The notes under the pieces are model-generated. The model was given only the letters and a program-made list of their open reading frames with translations. It did not search any database and was not told the DNA's origin. 64,000 bases of DNA. It comes from Osmia lignaria lignaria (taxonomy: Eukaryota > Arthropoda > Insecta > Hymenoptera > Megachilidae). Made by a program: the position numbers and the translations under genes. Numbering within the stretch: the stretch's first letter is position 1; each line of letters opens with the position of its first letter. The stretch is from positions 7,681,501 to 7,745,500 of the forward strand of contig NC_135040.1 of NCBI RefSeq assembly GCF_051020975.1, written 5' to 3'. Of this stretch, positions 22,311-36,700 are shown in pieces.

Positions 22311-22877
22311 ATTTGTTAATTATTTTAGAAGCATAAAGTGTAAATTCTATTTTGTACGAGGTTCGTGTTTCTACGGGAACGTTGAAGCAAGAAAGTCGAG
22401 ATATTGTGGGTTTTCATTGAAATTTGTAATTTCATTTCATTTCGCTGTTCAATACAAATAGGTTTTATCATTATGCTTCCCGCGTACTTGAACTTACAAC
22501 GTGTACTTCGGTCTTTATCGAGACATACATATAAGTTACATGAATAGAATTATCTTGCGCAAGACTTAAATTACCATCGGTAACATTTAAGTGATAGCTT
22601 AGAGACAAAGTGATCGAAATAAGGAATCTTACAATGGTTGAAAATTATGTTTTACTGATGACAACTTACAAACTCGTATTTAAAAAAAAAAGAAACGAAA
22701 CATAAAATAAACATGATATTAAACACGTATATTCAGGCGTTAATATTTAGAGCGCAATAGTTTGAATTCATCCGTTCAATTAATTACTTTTTTGTATGTC
22801 ACGTTTCTTGTAAAAGATTTACTTTAGTTGTTACAGAGTGTCGTAAATGACTAGTTGGATTCTACATTGTAATACTG

Positions 22878-23156
22878 TACAGGGTTTTCCAAGAGCTGAA
22901 ACATTTTCTTCCAAAATTCCCCAATAACTTCTTTCCTATATTAATTATAGCAAATTAGTGTCAAATATTTAATTAAACTGAAAGAGCTTGTACAAGAAAA
23001 ACAATTTTTATTAGGAATATCTAGTGTTCAAGTAGTTTTATCATTAAACTCTACAATGTAAAACAATATTGAAAAAAACAAAAAAAAATTATTTTTCTAT
23101 AATGAAATTATTTTCATTTGGAATTTCAGAATAAATATCTAACGGAGTACCCTATA
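22878..23156. mobile_element. Small TIR element, mariner-like MITE candidate
   Basis: The left end TACAGGGTTTTCC and the reverse of the right end TATAGGGTACTCC agree at 10 of 13 positions. TA lies at both outer ends, as for Tc1/mariner insertions. The length is about 280 bp with no coding capacity. Confidence 0.4.
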
Positions 23157-23327
23157 CATATATGAGACTATCAAGTAACATGTATACTTTTATGATTTGT
23201 CCCTTAAATTGTCACTTGTATAGTACAAATAATTTCTAGATCGTTGTACATTGGTGGATTACCAGTCCTCTCTTATGTGAAATTTAATTACATTTTTCTC
23301 GCTCGCTTTCTTATCATCTAATTAAAA

Positions 23328-23366
23328 TAATATATATATTATATATATGTATATATATATATAATA
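23328..23366. repeat. AT dinucleotide microsatellite
   Basis: This is an interrupted (TA)n run of about 39 bp. Confidence 0.9.
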
Positions 23367-26300
23367 ATTCCTTTACATAGTCTACTTATATCGATTTTGT
23401 TTAAGCTTTATTAGCCATAGACAATCTGCTTGGTATTTACAGAGATTAGATACAAAATTATAAACAGTTCTTAGTACAAAATAATTTTATGACTATAACG
23501 ATTAAGGTTCAATAGCGTAGAGCAGGCCTAGGCAACCTTTCACGGCCTTTCAGCAGGTTTCTTTTCTCTCTCTCTCTCTCTCATTTTCTCTCGCCCCGTT
23601 TCCTTTTTCAAGCAGAAAACTCAATTTCCGTCAAACATTTTTAATTTCAGTATTTACAGCTTTTCCGCTAATTGTTATTAGAACGTATCGTTTAATTAAT
23701 AGGAAGAAAATCATTCATTTTTATCAAATTTTATCGTTTCTATTGAAAAAAGGAGAAGGCAAAGAAATGATGAACGTTGTAAAACAACGAAGGAGAACGA
23801 CACTGGTGAGAAATTAATACTGATAGTTACACGCGACGAGAGATAATTCGGCACGTTATCGAGAATTGAAAACGATTGATTCACGAAAGTAAGTAATGTT
23901 CAGAGACTAGAAGTAAGCAAGCGCACGTTCCGCCTTGTCCCGACGTTTGATCCTCGCTGCAATGCTGACTTCGTACCATCTCGCTTTGTCGCGAAGTCTA
24001 ATTGTTCTTTGTCAGGCGACGCGATTAGCGTGGATCGCATCGGCCAATAGCGCGCGACGATCTAGAACGCATGCGCGTGAGGCGTAACGTATCGACTACG
24101 ACCAATCGTACCCGCATTTCTTTCCCTATTTTTTTACTCCTAGTCTCTGAACAGTAGATGGTAACTGAAAATTGAATAACATGATTGTATATTGCGCGAT
24201 GATAAAAGCCAGAGATTGCCTGTGCCTGAATAGAAGATATATAGCTAGGTGAGCTCTCCACAGTCTTCCGCGATTACCTCTACATTTCTCTTAATTCCAC
24301 GTCCGATTAACAATCGGCTGTGTTAGAAATTAGATTCAATAATTTAATAATTTTCTTAAAACAGTCAAATCCATAGAGAAGTTGTTTTACATGATAGAAT
24401 TCTTGTGTATCTGTGATTCTGTTGCTTCATTCCTAAAAACGAACTACGAATTTAAATGGTACTTAAAAATCTACAGATCAATTCTTCGATCTCCGTGATA
24501 GACTAGATTTTATTCATTTTCATTTTCGAGTTGTAGACAGATTTGCGTTCGATTAACCCGTATTCCCTTATCTCTAAATCAAATCCTTCAAGCGATCACA
24601 CCGTTTCTTACAACAAAATTCGAGGCTTGAGAGGTTCAGGATATGTTTGCAATCTAATTCGATATTGGTTAAGATTACGAGACACATTTGTCTACGATTC
24701 GAATGAGAAAATAGAGTCTTAATACTAATAATGCATCTTGTAAAGAGAGATACCCTTATTATCGTTTGATATTTTGAAAAGTAATTAAAATTTTCTTATC
24801 TCCTATCATGTAAAACAGCAAATTAATAATCTGCAATATTCGCGCGTAAAACTGATACTTACGAAAGGAAACAGCAATTCCATTTTTTGCGATTCTCTTC
24901 CTGGTGTTGATGTCGTTTAACATCAACTTTAACTTGGAAGATTAAACGATCCCGGAAGCATCGAGGCTTGATTGTCGATCATACACTTTGTTGCGAAATT
25001 ATTAGAGGATAAAAAAAGAATTGATACGCGTTTGGCTTCGTGGGATATTTCACCGATTGCCAATTCACCCCGTTCAATTGGGATCGTTCAAATCAACGTG
25101 GAGCTCACGAATCGAAGCGACGTTAATGATACATTTAGGTTCGTTGAAACGAGTTTCTTTAAGCGATCGATGCAGTTATGGCAAAGAATATTTACCGACG
25201 GAATATCTTATAGTAGACGGTGAAATTTTGTCAAAATTCATTAGGCTCGGGGCCCCTTTGGTTGCTAATCTTGCTTCAAAAATTGAAATTTATTAAAAAA
25301 ACAGCAACAGTAAAAAAATTTCATTCGATATTTCTTGGCATAGTAAATGAAAAGTTTATAATGGAACCTCTTGGAAAGTGGGGCCAGGGCTGTAGCCCCT
25401 CTTAGACCTCTCTTTACAAACCTTGAAAATAATCACTCTAAAATTATTATAAATACACTTATTTTTCAAAAGAATCAAGTAAAATTTAAGAACAAATTCA
25501 CCATGTATATTTAATTATTATTTCATCCCCTAAGAAAGATAGTTCTGTCGGTCATGAAAATTTAGATAGAATGCAGCGCAAGAGAAACGATCCTTTTTGC
25601 TACAAAGATTTTCGAACCGGTGTAGGTACAGGTAGATACGCAGAGATATATTAAATTATCACATGAGTAGACAAGTGAGTTACTCGTTAGCAGTAGGGGG
25701 CAACGATACAGCCAAAGGCAGCAATTATGCTTACATCGATGAATCTAAACGCAACTATGATTCATAATTTCTTTTTTTTTTAATGTCACGAGTGACGGCG
25801 GTTTCGTTATTTTCTTTTTTTTTTTTCACTTTTCTTTAACACACTAATATACTCTATGAGAACGAAATTGCCTGATTTTCGTATAAAATTCTACGGTCCT
25901 GAATGATTCTACGTTTATCCTTAATAAGGGAAAAATGTTTCTTAATTATTCGTCTCTTCGTTAACGATCATTTCATTGACTTAGCTACACTGTGTTCAGT
26001 TACGATCATTTCAACCCCCCTTTCTTTATTTTCCTCGTCGGCAAACACAGAGGGAAGCGATCTTTGTTACGTTTAAATTCAACGCGCGTACGATTTATAT
26101 ACGAATGGCTATGTCTCTGGTATTAATCTACTCCTTTACGCGGCGTTACATTAAGATATATAAATAGTATTTTTAATGTTGTAACGGTAACATCACCTAC
26201 CAACTAGATATTGCGAATGCTATTAATAGTATTCATCCGGTATAAATACATGGAACATAACGATTCGAATGGTTAATTAGTTGAATGACGCGAGAATAGC

Positions 26301-27759
26301 ATCGCTAAACGAACAGTGTTTCTTTTACCATGAAATCTTACAAATTCGTCGTATCTCCTACCCTTATAGCTTCGTTTCCCTCTGAAACGAAGCACCCGAT
26401 ATGTTTCGAGTTTCGCATCGAACAATTCTGTTCCATCTCCAGAAGAACCTGTTTCATTTTTTTTTTACTGAAACCATGTTTAGTAGAGACAGAAAGGAAC
26501 CCAGTTCCAAGGACTATACCTCGAATTGTTTGATCGTTGCTAATCTCGTCGTTTAGTTTCGCAATGATATAATGATCTTTTTTTTTTCTGTTAATTTCTC
26601 GATGTACGCCTATATGTACAATATACTAGTTCATTTTTTTTTCTTTGTGTTTGTATTGATCCCGCCTATCATATAAAGTTACAATTATGATGTGTCATAG
26701 TCCGTGGTGCGAGCCACCACCCCTTCCAACAAATATCTCTACCGTTCTCACCCTCGTGAATTAATATGATATCGTCGGATTTTCCCGTGCGAGCTGAACC
26801 GATTGAAAGTTCAGCGTCGATGTAATTTTTTCTAAAAGAGAGATTCCATCGTGTACAATAAAACACGAAATTCGACAGTCTTCGTTCGCTTCGTCGAATC
26901 GTTCGAATCAGAAAAGCTTAATGAGCGTCTAATGATTACGATTAATTTACGCACGACGAATTTTAACCACCTACACGTTTCCACAAACACCCCTCATTCA
27001 CACATCATTTTATACACGTACAATCATTATCATCGATCAAAAACCCATCGAGGAGATTTATTTACCGTATATTGCCATAAGTGCCGATGCGATTTCTTAC
27101 CATTTTCACAATTTCCTCTCCGAATTTTGTCTCGCTACCAGAAATAGCGCGTACTCCAAGAAGATATAACTTCTAACTCCTTAAGTAACGAATATCCCCT
27201 ATTTACCTCGAAGATACGTATTTAAACCCATGCAGGAATGTTCACAGCTTTACGATTACACGATATTGCTCCTAAATTCTCGACGATCATTAAGGACCAC
27301 CGAGATCCACGAGATTCTCTGCAACTTTGACGAACAAAGTATCGCCTAACGTTCTCTTCGTTCGATTGTCGAATTCACAGTTCCGCGATTTGTATTTTCT
27401 ACCCTTAAACAAGCCGAGATCCCGACGATTTCCCTTACATACTAAGGGAATATTACGAACCTTGAGTATCCACCTGCCTGGAAGTCGTCTTCCGATTAAC
27501 TTCTATCAGAAAACCTAAGAAACTCGTTCATTTTCGTTGACGGGAACCGAGCCAGGGACCTTGTCGTTGTATCCGATTCTTCGATGTATCATCGAACTTC
27601 TCTGTTACAATCATTTCAGAATCTCGTTCTTACGGTTATCCAGTGAGGATAGAACGTGTCATCGATCGTCCGTCGGTCGACGTTTGAATGATTTTTAGCC
27701 GGGCACGCGTGGCAAGCGCCACGATTATCGTGCTCATCGACTATCCTGGACGTTCAGTA

Positions 27760-30700
27760 TCAGGATGTAGGCGCGTATCCAAGGTTCTTCCTCTGGAGAA
27801 ACATGGAGATTTCTCGGAAGGTCGGCCTCTCGGTCTCCTCGCGTCGCCAACAGTCCAGCATGAGATCGTAGATATCCTTGGAGCAGGCGATCGGTTGTGG
27901 TAAATAGTCGAATAGATTATCGTTATTCTCTTTGCAATTGTTCTCGCCACCGGTGTCGTTGCAGTCGGTCGCCCGATGCAATCGTCGCAGGCTCTGGACC
28001 ACTTCCTCGTCCGACAAGTGCTCGTAGGGAACGCGTCTGCCGAGGTTCAAGATCTCCCATAGGGTCACCGCGAACGCCCATACGTCACTCTTCGTCGTGT
28101 ACTTGCCCTGCGAAGATTCGTATCGATTATCGGACCGTGTTCTGCTACGATGGAATTTAGTCGGTCGTGAAATCGGTTAGGCTCGATGTCAGATAAGGGA
28201 ACGGGGATGGTTGGGATGGAACTGGGATTTACGTTTCCTGAATTACTCTCTCTCTCTTGTCTGGTTGAAAAAGATTTGTTTTCAAATATTCTGTTATATC
28301 ATACACGTTCCGTGCTTCTCGTTTTCAAGACCCTCGAATCGAGAGTTCCAAGACTTTCAAGACTTAGGGCTCGAGTAATATTCAGTGATTCGAAACTCGA
28401 GTATGCTCGAGTTACTTGAAAATTTCCAAGAGGAACTTTCCAATATCGATCACTAATTCTGTTTAATTCAAGTACTTGTTTTTGATGATAGAAAAAGTGT
28501 GAGAGAAAGAATAACTTGGCTGGAAGGTGGAAATAATATGTGATAAATAAAAATAAATTCTTGAAATATTATCTTGTTAATTATAATAGAGTAAATAAAA
28601 AGCATGCAAAGTGCATTAACAGCAGGTCGTATTATTCGATATCATGCTTACCAAAAATATGGATTCCCAGGCCATCCAGCGTATCGGCAGGGGCACGGTG
28701 CCATCGACTTTGTAATAATCGCACGCGTACAATTCGTTGTCCGTACCGAAATCCGAGATTTTAATGTGATAAGCTTTGCCCACCAAGCAATTCCTGTAAT
28801 CGAAATCCTGGTTATCGATGAATCGACCGTGTACCGTTCCACAAACACTCAATGCAAGCTATTTAATTAACTTCCAAACGTACAGACACATACACGGTTC
28901 GTTTTATCGTACTAATTACATTATACCTTAACAAAGTTTCACCCATCAAATTGTGTTTGTCTGAACAATTACGAAGATCGAAGTTTTTCCTAGCTTTCAT
29001 TTTTAAAAATCGGGACGAAGTTAGTTCAGGGGTGGATCTGAAAGGGTGAAAATCGTATCGGGAATACTTTGGTATAATTGTAGGTCGAAGACGCAGTTAG
29101 GTAAATCTGTTTCGACTTCGGCAGCCAGAGAATTCGAATACTTTTCCGACCGATTCATTTCGAATGAAAAAGGCACGATTCAAATCGATCTCTGGTCGGT
29201 ATGTGGGGTGCATAACACGGCCGCCAATCTGCATACGCGTACGCATTCTGTGCATGGCAGCCGACCGGAAGCAGGAATGGCTGCCTGCGGGCTGCATTTG
29301 TACGTACGTGTGGATGAGCTACGTTTCCTGTACAAGCACACGCAACTGTACAATTGAACGGTAGCGTTGGGGCAAACTTTACCAGCAACCGGCTGGATCG
29401 CTGAGTGATCATCGTGGATCGTTATGAGCCGGGATAAAGTTCGCGGCCGCTCGAGAATGCAAACTTTGGAAGGTGATATTAGGTTGTTGCAGTCTGACAC
29501 GACTTCATCGTATAAAAGTACTGCAAAGTAACACTTGTAGCACATCAAATTGAAGCTTAAAGTTCGAGGAAGATGACTGCATAAATGGCTCGTTGATATT
29601 CTTAGTATTAACTGGCTGATTATTAGTTGAAATGGTCAATGACTTATAGAAACACAGAAAGTCTAACATAATTTCATGAATTAAAAGTACTGCTAATTGG
29701 TATCCTTGATAAAAATATCTATATTAACATTTCATCGATGTCGATCTAATATAGTGTTCTGCAACGAACTAAATGAAACTGGGTCTTAAATTTATTATAA
29801 ACTGCTGGGTGTTTTATCGCTCATCAATTAATTTATGTAACGTACGATTATTTGTAAAATATTAATACGGTTGTCGGATAAATTACCGACACCATTAATG
29901 AATTTAATTGAATCAAATAATTAACACTCTGACGACCGCTGATTTTGTGGAATCGATGACTATTACAATTTTAATAGTTATATTCATTAGATTATTAATA
30001 GAATTATGTTTGAATGTTACTGATTTTTAAATTGGCTATGATAGCCGAAATGTTAATAATTCATATCCAAACGTGTGCCGTACTAAATATTGATATTTCT
30101 ACTGGACGGGGTGAACGGGTTAAAGAATGATAATAATCGTAAATAAATACCATAAATCAGTATTTATAATAACAATTAACACGCACAGGTGTTAACATTT
30201 ATTTATAAACAAAAACCTCATCTAAAGGTACGCTAATTAAAAAATATATGTCCAAACGGCAACGCTATTAGTAATTTAGAACTTGGTCAATTGTGACCCA
30301 AGTATATTAACCTATAGTTAAATATATAATTATTAAACAAAAGAGTTTCATATATTGAAAGGGTAATTTTTAAAAGAACAGTGTAAAATTTAGAAAATGA
30401 ATTTAGAAATAAATTGCGGCTCTCTCCATAAAAGTCATGCAATAATTAATTAAAACGTTCGATGAAATTTTTTCAAAATTAACGGAAAGTTAGTCTGGCG
30501 AGAGAGAATACTAAGGTATTATCGCACGATGAGCGGTGCGAACTAGGAAATTTGTACTTTAATAGGGGCAAATCAGTGCCAGCATGCAATTACTCGCAGT
30601 CGAATACGAGCGTGTCCGTTTCTCTATGGCGTGAACGGGGTAAATTTGTGTCTTCATAGAGGAATGCTCGAACAGCCGAGAAATATCTGTCTAACAGAAT

Positions 30701-33700
30701 TCCACTATCGGTTTCAAGTGGCGACTGCTTTCTGCTACCAAAGACGGACTACAATTCTCACCGAGACAAACGAGCAACTGAACGGTATTCGAGTATCAAG
30801 CGTTATCGAGAGTGAATGGAGTCAATTAATTTCGACGCTGGAACAAAGCTTCAATTTTGAGGTAGGACCTAGGTAATTAGCCGTGCTTTATCGATCACTG
30901 TTATTGGCTATACTATACCGACGGGCTACCACGACTACGACAGTGACCCGATCCACCGAAGTCCCGGGTCAGAACGTTAATGCAATAAGCAATGTTCACT
31001 CGACAGGTCCTATTGAGCTTCTGTGTGAATTATATTAAGTGGAAGCGTCTATCTCTGGATACCAGTATGTTTGACTCGCTTGTAATTGGATTTAGGGAGG
31101 GGCGACGATAGGTAACGCTAAATGAACCAAACCTCCAATCATCAATATCCTAATTTCAATGTAATCTATTCTGCTGCTAATTATTTTCCGTTAGTAGTCT
31201 GACAAGATTTCATGACATAAAAGTATTTCGAAATACCATGTATGGCACATCAATTTAAAGCTTAAAGTTTCAAGAAAATTATTACATAAATGCTTCATCG
31301 ATATTCGTAATACAAAATGGCTGGTTCTTCGTTGAAAACTGAGCAATGGACAATATCAAGTATTTATTCTAACGCAAAATGAGCCATTTTGTATTGAGAA
31401 TATTAATGAAACCTTTATGTCCTCATATTCAGGAAACCTCAAGCTTTAAATTGGTGTATCACAAGTGTTATTTTACGATACTTTTATGTCATGAATTAGT
31501 AGAAGAATCCAGAATTACTCAGACGTCTCATGTCAGTATAAGTTAACCAAATTTAATTCTACTATGATATCGAAATTATTCATATAGCTATGAATTAATT
31601 CTCTAATCTTGCTTTTTAAACAGCGTCGAGTGATTCTACTAGTTTGAAATATCCCAAGAATTCCCAAGACCAGCGAAACAATTCATTCTTGATATTGATA
31701 GACTCGTAGACTTCATCCCAAAGACAGAGAGCATCCTCTTTTATCCGACAACCCGGAGAAGAGTCACTTGTACGACCATTATCGATTGTCACCTGCGTTC
31801 AAGTGTCTTCAATGATACGTTAGAAGGAGAGTTTAGGTCGGCCAAGGGTTTCGGGGGGAACGAGGTTTTGCAGGACTATCGACCTCACGATGCCTCGACG
31901 TTAGATTGAAACGTAGGTAAGGAGGTGCGCTTGTCGTGAAGAATGGAGGGAAGGGAGGCGAACGATCTGAAAAAAAAGGAAAAAAAAAGGGAAAAAAAAG
32001 AAAGGAATAGAAGAAAAGGGCGGCAGTGGGTAGTGGGAGGCAGAGAAAGCCATTCTCTACATTTGTAATCGAAGTCGGAACAAAGGCAGCCTCGCTTAGT
32101 CGAAGGGTAGAGTACCTACATTGAGTCTTCGTCGTTCTCCATGGTCGGGGTACACGTTCTTGCGGTGTGTGCCAGACCACTATCACCGTTTCTGCTAACA
32201 CCACCACCATCCTTGCTATCACTTCTATTACACTCGACGTTACTGAGTATGCGTGTACACTATTGTCTGTAAGTATTTGGCCACCTCCGTATAATTGGAA
32301 AAATATGAAATATATTTTGAATAAAATTTTTCAATATAAATGTTATTTATTATACGTTACGAGTAATATGAGAAGTTGATAGGAAATGGACCAGGCAATT
32401 CACTGGTTCATTTAAATTATTTTAATATAAAAGATGAATAATTTATATTATTACGGAAGAAATTTAAATTTGTTCATTTATTAGGGGTGGTTTTCATTAT
32501 TCTGGTTCTACCAAACGTCCAAATACTTATGGATGGTATTGTACATGTACTACTAGTGTCTGTCTGTTCCTTCAATCGCCTTTCTTTCTATTCTTAAGTG
32601 TTCTTGTAGTGTATTGTTCGTGTACCCTTACGCCCGATCACACGCAGATCCTTTTCTTTTTCTCGGTCATCGCAAACACGCGCGTACACCCACACACAGA
32701 AGGTGAACCCTTCCGGTCGTTCTGCTTCTTTCGTCGCTCGAGCCAATTGAATTGCATTACCGTTTGATCAGCAATCGATTCTTTCCTCTTTTCCACTCGG
32801 TCCGGTTCTGAGAATGACTTTATACGGCGCTCACTCGCGAATAAAATAAGGTGCCAAGAGAAATTGGCTGGCGAACGTTAGGAGGCCAGGCTTGCGGAAA
32901 ACCTTCGACACAGACGATACACACGTATTTTCAATCCTTTCAATTGATTCGTTTCCGTTTTGTACTTTCGATATTCAATCCGTTCGATTAAATTCACCGG
33001 TTGAAACAATGAACGATGCAAGTGACAAAAATGATTTTTTGGGAGGAAGAAATGTGGATTCCTGGTGAAAAATGATGGAGAAAGTTATAAATTGTAAAAC
33101 AGAGTTAAAATGGTAAATGGCAATTTTGTTACGTCTATTAAAATATTAATAATCTTATTTTCTTGGACGATAAAGAAAAAATTGAACTTGTTTTCTTAAT
33201 CGTAGGTTGAACTTAATTGTACAAAAGACAATTTATTTCTCACGATTACATTCAATAAGCGTAAACGATGACGCCAGTGTAATTTTCATTCCTGGACAAA
33301 TTGCGTGGACAAAACGGGTCATGTTCGTACGATACATCGAGGACGATTCATGTTTCTCTTTCGTCGCCTACGCGAACGAAAGAATTTACGAGTCGCGGTG
33401 AAATAGTTAGAGAACCGTGTGTTTCCCGGGAAATCGTCAGTTTGTCACGTCGACACGTATCATCGAGTGTAACGTTTACCCATGACATTACATTTTGATT
33501 AAATTCCGTGCCATCGTGAAATTCTGATTCCTTTGCAAATGGATTTGCGGCTGCTTTCCAGTTGCACCCGCGCGACAACAGGTCGTTCGGTTACTCGATG
33601 AGGCCGATGAAAGCCGACTAAATATTTTCGTCGACGCCTGTGCCGATGGCTCGTTACCGATTCTCGGGGATCGAACGCGCTTCCATCATGGAATCACGAA

Positions 33701-36700
33701 TTTAACTTGGTTGCGGCGTTCCATTTTGAACGACACGATAACGATTTTCCTTAATTTTTGAACAATTATTAACCGATTTTTAGTTGAAATTAGAGAACAG
33801 ATAAATCGTACCGTGAAAAATTCGACGATCTTTGAAATATTTATCTGAAATGCTGTTAAATAACATAGGCTTGTGAAATGTTGTTGATTATTCGTTCAAT
33901 TATAAAAATTCATTCGTAAACACGAATATTGTATAAAAGCCAACGGAATATCACAGAGATTTAATAAAACCGAGATAAAAGCAATTGCGATTGTAATTTT
34001 ACAGTGGGAAAACTTTTGTTTTAAATTAACAAAGGATTACCCGAAGCGTCGTGAAAATTATGAAAACATTTTCTGAATCATTCGTACGGTCGTTTCAAAG
34101 CGAACTAACTTTAACGTTATAAAGCCTTGATTTCTGTGAATGTTTCTAAACAACTGATATAACCAGTTTTACAATTTAGAAATGACAGAACAACCATCGA
34201 ACGTCGTGAAACTGTTTGGTAACTAAATTATAAAGAATGAGCCAATTTTTCAGAAACGTCGTGAATTAAAAAATATCTATATAAACAAAGGTTTACCTAG
34301 ATGTGATTAAATTTCCCGAGGAATCGAATAAATCTTCTTACATTTGTCAACGATAAAAGGTAATTTCAGATAGTCCGTTGCTTCTAGACGATGTCATAGA
34401 TCGAGATGCAATCGGCGATTTAAATCGTCCTACAGGCATTTGGAGGCACGTGTACTGCCGTAATAATACCGACGGCAAGCACACAGGAAGCGCATTCCGG
34501 TATTCTATTAAGATTTACGAGCGGTCGTTTGAGAGGCACTGGTCAACCGGAAACTAGGTTCCACGTGTTGTAAGAGCACCGCGGTTACCGTGAATATGTA
34601 TGTGGAGCACATATGTACATACGTGCATCTATACTTCCCATCGATTCGACGGGTATAGCCATTGCATTTCAATAACAGGAACGTGGATAGCTTTCGTTGC
34701 ATGTACACGCTTTTGTCTACGAATGTCAAGGGTTCCTGATACTGGATGTTGTACGCCTTGCGTCAGATATCAAAGATCATTCGATTCTACCGAACAGCAC
34801 CGGTTTCAATTAATTCGTGCAATTTCATTTCGAAGAGATCTGCAATGTATTATCAGTGTATGATTAATTATTTAAGAAATTCGATGGTTACGATGGTACG
34901 ATGGTTACATCGTACGGTAGAAGCAACAATAACAGGAAAATTGAACGGTAGGATAAATGGATCGATAGAAAATTGTATCATAGAATTGGAAATGTCTCCC
35001 GTATTACCCTAGGAAAATTCTCTTTCGAAACGGCACGCTTGTACACTCTACAAAAGTTTATCGAACCTTCCTATCAAATTGGATGTAATTCTGTTCTCGT
35101 AGCTTTTACGAGAAGGATTCGAGCTCGCGATCAGATAATTCCTCGTTGGTTGCACGAATTCAACTTACACGAAATTCAACGAGCACGGCTTCCGGAATAA
35201 TTCACGGTTCGCAATAAAGCCGAGCAAACGTTTCTGATGTTAACGAACAGTCGATAACGACTGCAAGGTACACGGGTTTAATCGTTATTCTAAGCGAAAA
35301 TAAGCTACCGTTCTTGCTGTTTTCCGCTCGACGGATCACCAACGAATCGCTGATTTCCCGTGTGGTTTCGCGGCTCCGTTTGTTTTTGGGGCTTATGGAA
35401 ATGTACCCGGGGAAGGTTATAATTTAATTTCAACTTAATCGTGCCACGGAGAAACACGATACCGAACTTTCTCTTCCCTTTAATGGCTGTTTATAACATC
35501 CCGAAGAGCGATACTTTTCGTCAAAGGATACTTGTGATCTACCTGCGCGGATGAAAATTTCAAATAAATGCACATCCATCAAATAGCAGACGAGTTTCTG
35601 GATATTCAAAGTGAAATTTCGATCGAATAAAGCAAAATTTATAAAATCCTTTTCCCTTCGACCTAGATGCATCCAATGTATTAACCCTGAAACGGCGGTG
35701 ACCTAAATGTCGCATCGATAGAAATTAAGCAAATTCGAAGTAGCGAATTTGAAATTTTACCATCCGCCACTTGAGATTCAAAAAGCATCCTTTACTTTTC
35801 CCTCGCGTTAATGTTCCCTGGATGAGAAGTAAAAACGATATTCCCTTTTCCTTGTTTCTCTATCTCTTATAACACCGACAAAACATCTGGGCGACGAAGG
35901 TAACGATGATAGTTTGGATGCGCTACGCTAAGACACGTTTATCCTCGTGGGAAAGAGAGATCCGGCGGATTGGTACGATGGAACTTGAACGGTACTCACC
36001 TAGTAGCCAGATCCCGGTGAACAAAGTTCAGATTCTCCAGGTACCGCATGCCCGACGCGATCTGAGCCGCCATGTAGATGAGACAGTTGAAACTGAAACG
36101 AGGAAACGAGGCGGAGTTGTATGAGAGAGGACAAAGTTAACGCGCGAGACTCCAGCTTTTCTAGAGGGTTTGGGGTTGATAAAAGAGGATAGCAAAGGGT
36201 GGCCAAAGAGACGAGCACAGGGGTCGTAGAAACGACGGAACGCGAAAAGGAGGGTTTGCTTCGTTGCGCTGAGACTATGTCGCTCGCGATTAATAAACGC
36301 TTCAAACTTTACCACCGTAGAAACTTATTGGGTGTTAACTTCGCGACGCCTTGCCACAGCGGATGAAACTAAATCTCCAGCTCCGCTGATGAACACGACC
36401 GTTGTTTCACAGGGGAATTATCGAAATTCTTGCGTTTGATTAATTTTCACGCGCCGTTTCGTGCGAGATCTGCTACGTTTCTCCATCGACGCTTCGTTGC
36501 TTTTCATTGTACGGGCTGATTCAATAATCGTTGTACGAATAGGAAAGGGTAGATTTCGATTGCAATAGGATTAATAAGGGAAGACACCTACAGTACTAAT
36601 TACCTTGTTCATAAAAATAATTTCAGCTCTGTCAAATGATTAATTTATTTGTTTGATAAAGGAAGAAGTAGATAGTTACCTGAGTGTTTTAACGCCGATC

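Larger units (their letters stand above)
22311..27759. other. Ddr 3' flank, no gene seen
   Basis: This 5.4-kb stretch downstream of the Ddr stop probably includes its 3' UTR. No conserved frame was found on either strand. It holds a small TIR element (22878-23156), an AT microsatellite (23328-23366) and a TC run (23564-23582). The sequence CAGGCCTAGGCAACC near 23524 resembles a hAT terminus but has no visible partner. GC content rises compared with the region left of 22 kb. Confidence 0.5.
28794..35999 (-). other. Ddr 7.2-kb intron
   Basis: This intron separates the HRD exon from the DFG exon. It carries dispersed repeat copies (29480-29700, 31195-31505), a TTAA-flanked element (29925-30119), a Tc1-like MITE (32270-32529) and a polypurine tract (about 31967-32020). 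No conserved frame is seen. Predicted frames here are chance products of the CpG-rich composition. Confidence 0.6.

Noticed and set aside
23524..23545. hAT-like terminus CAGGCCTAGGCAACC
   Set aside because: It resembles hAT ends, but no inverted partner or 8-bp duplication was found.
31833..32222. Minus-strand 129-codon frame
   Set aside because: It overlaps the polypurine tract. The Phe/Pro/Ser-rich product has no domain, and the frame is inside a Ddr intron on the same strand without splice logic.
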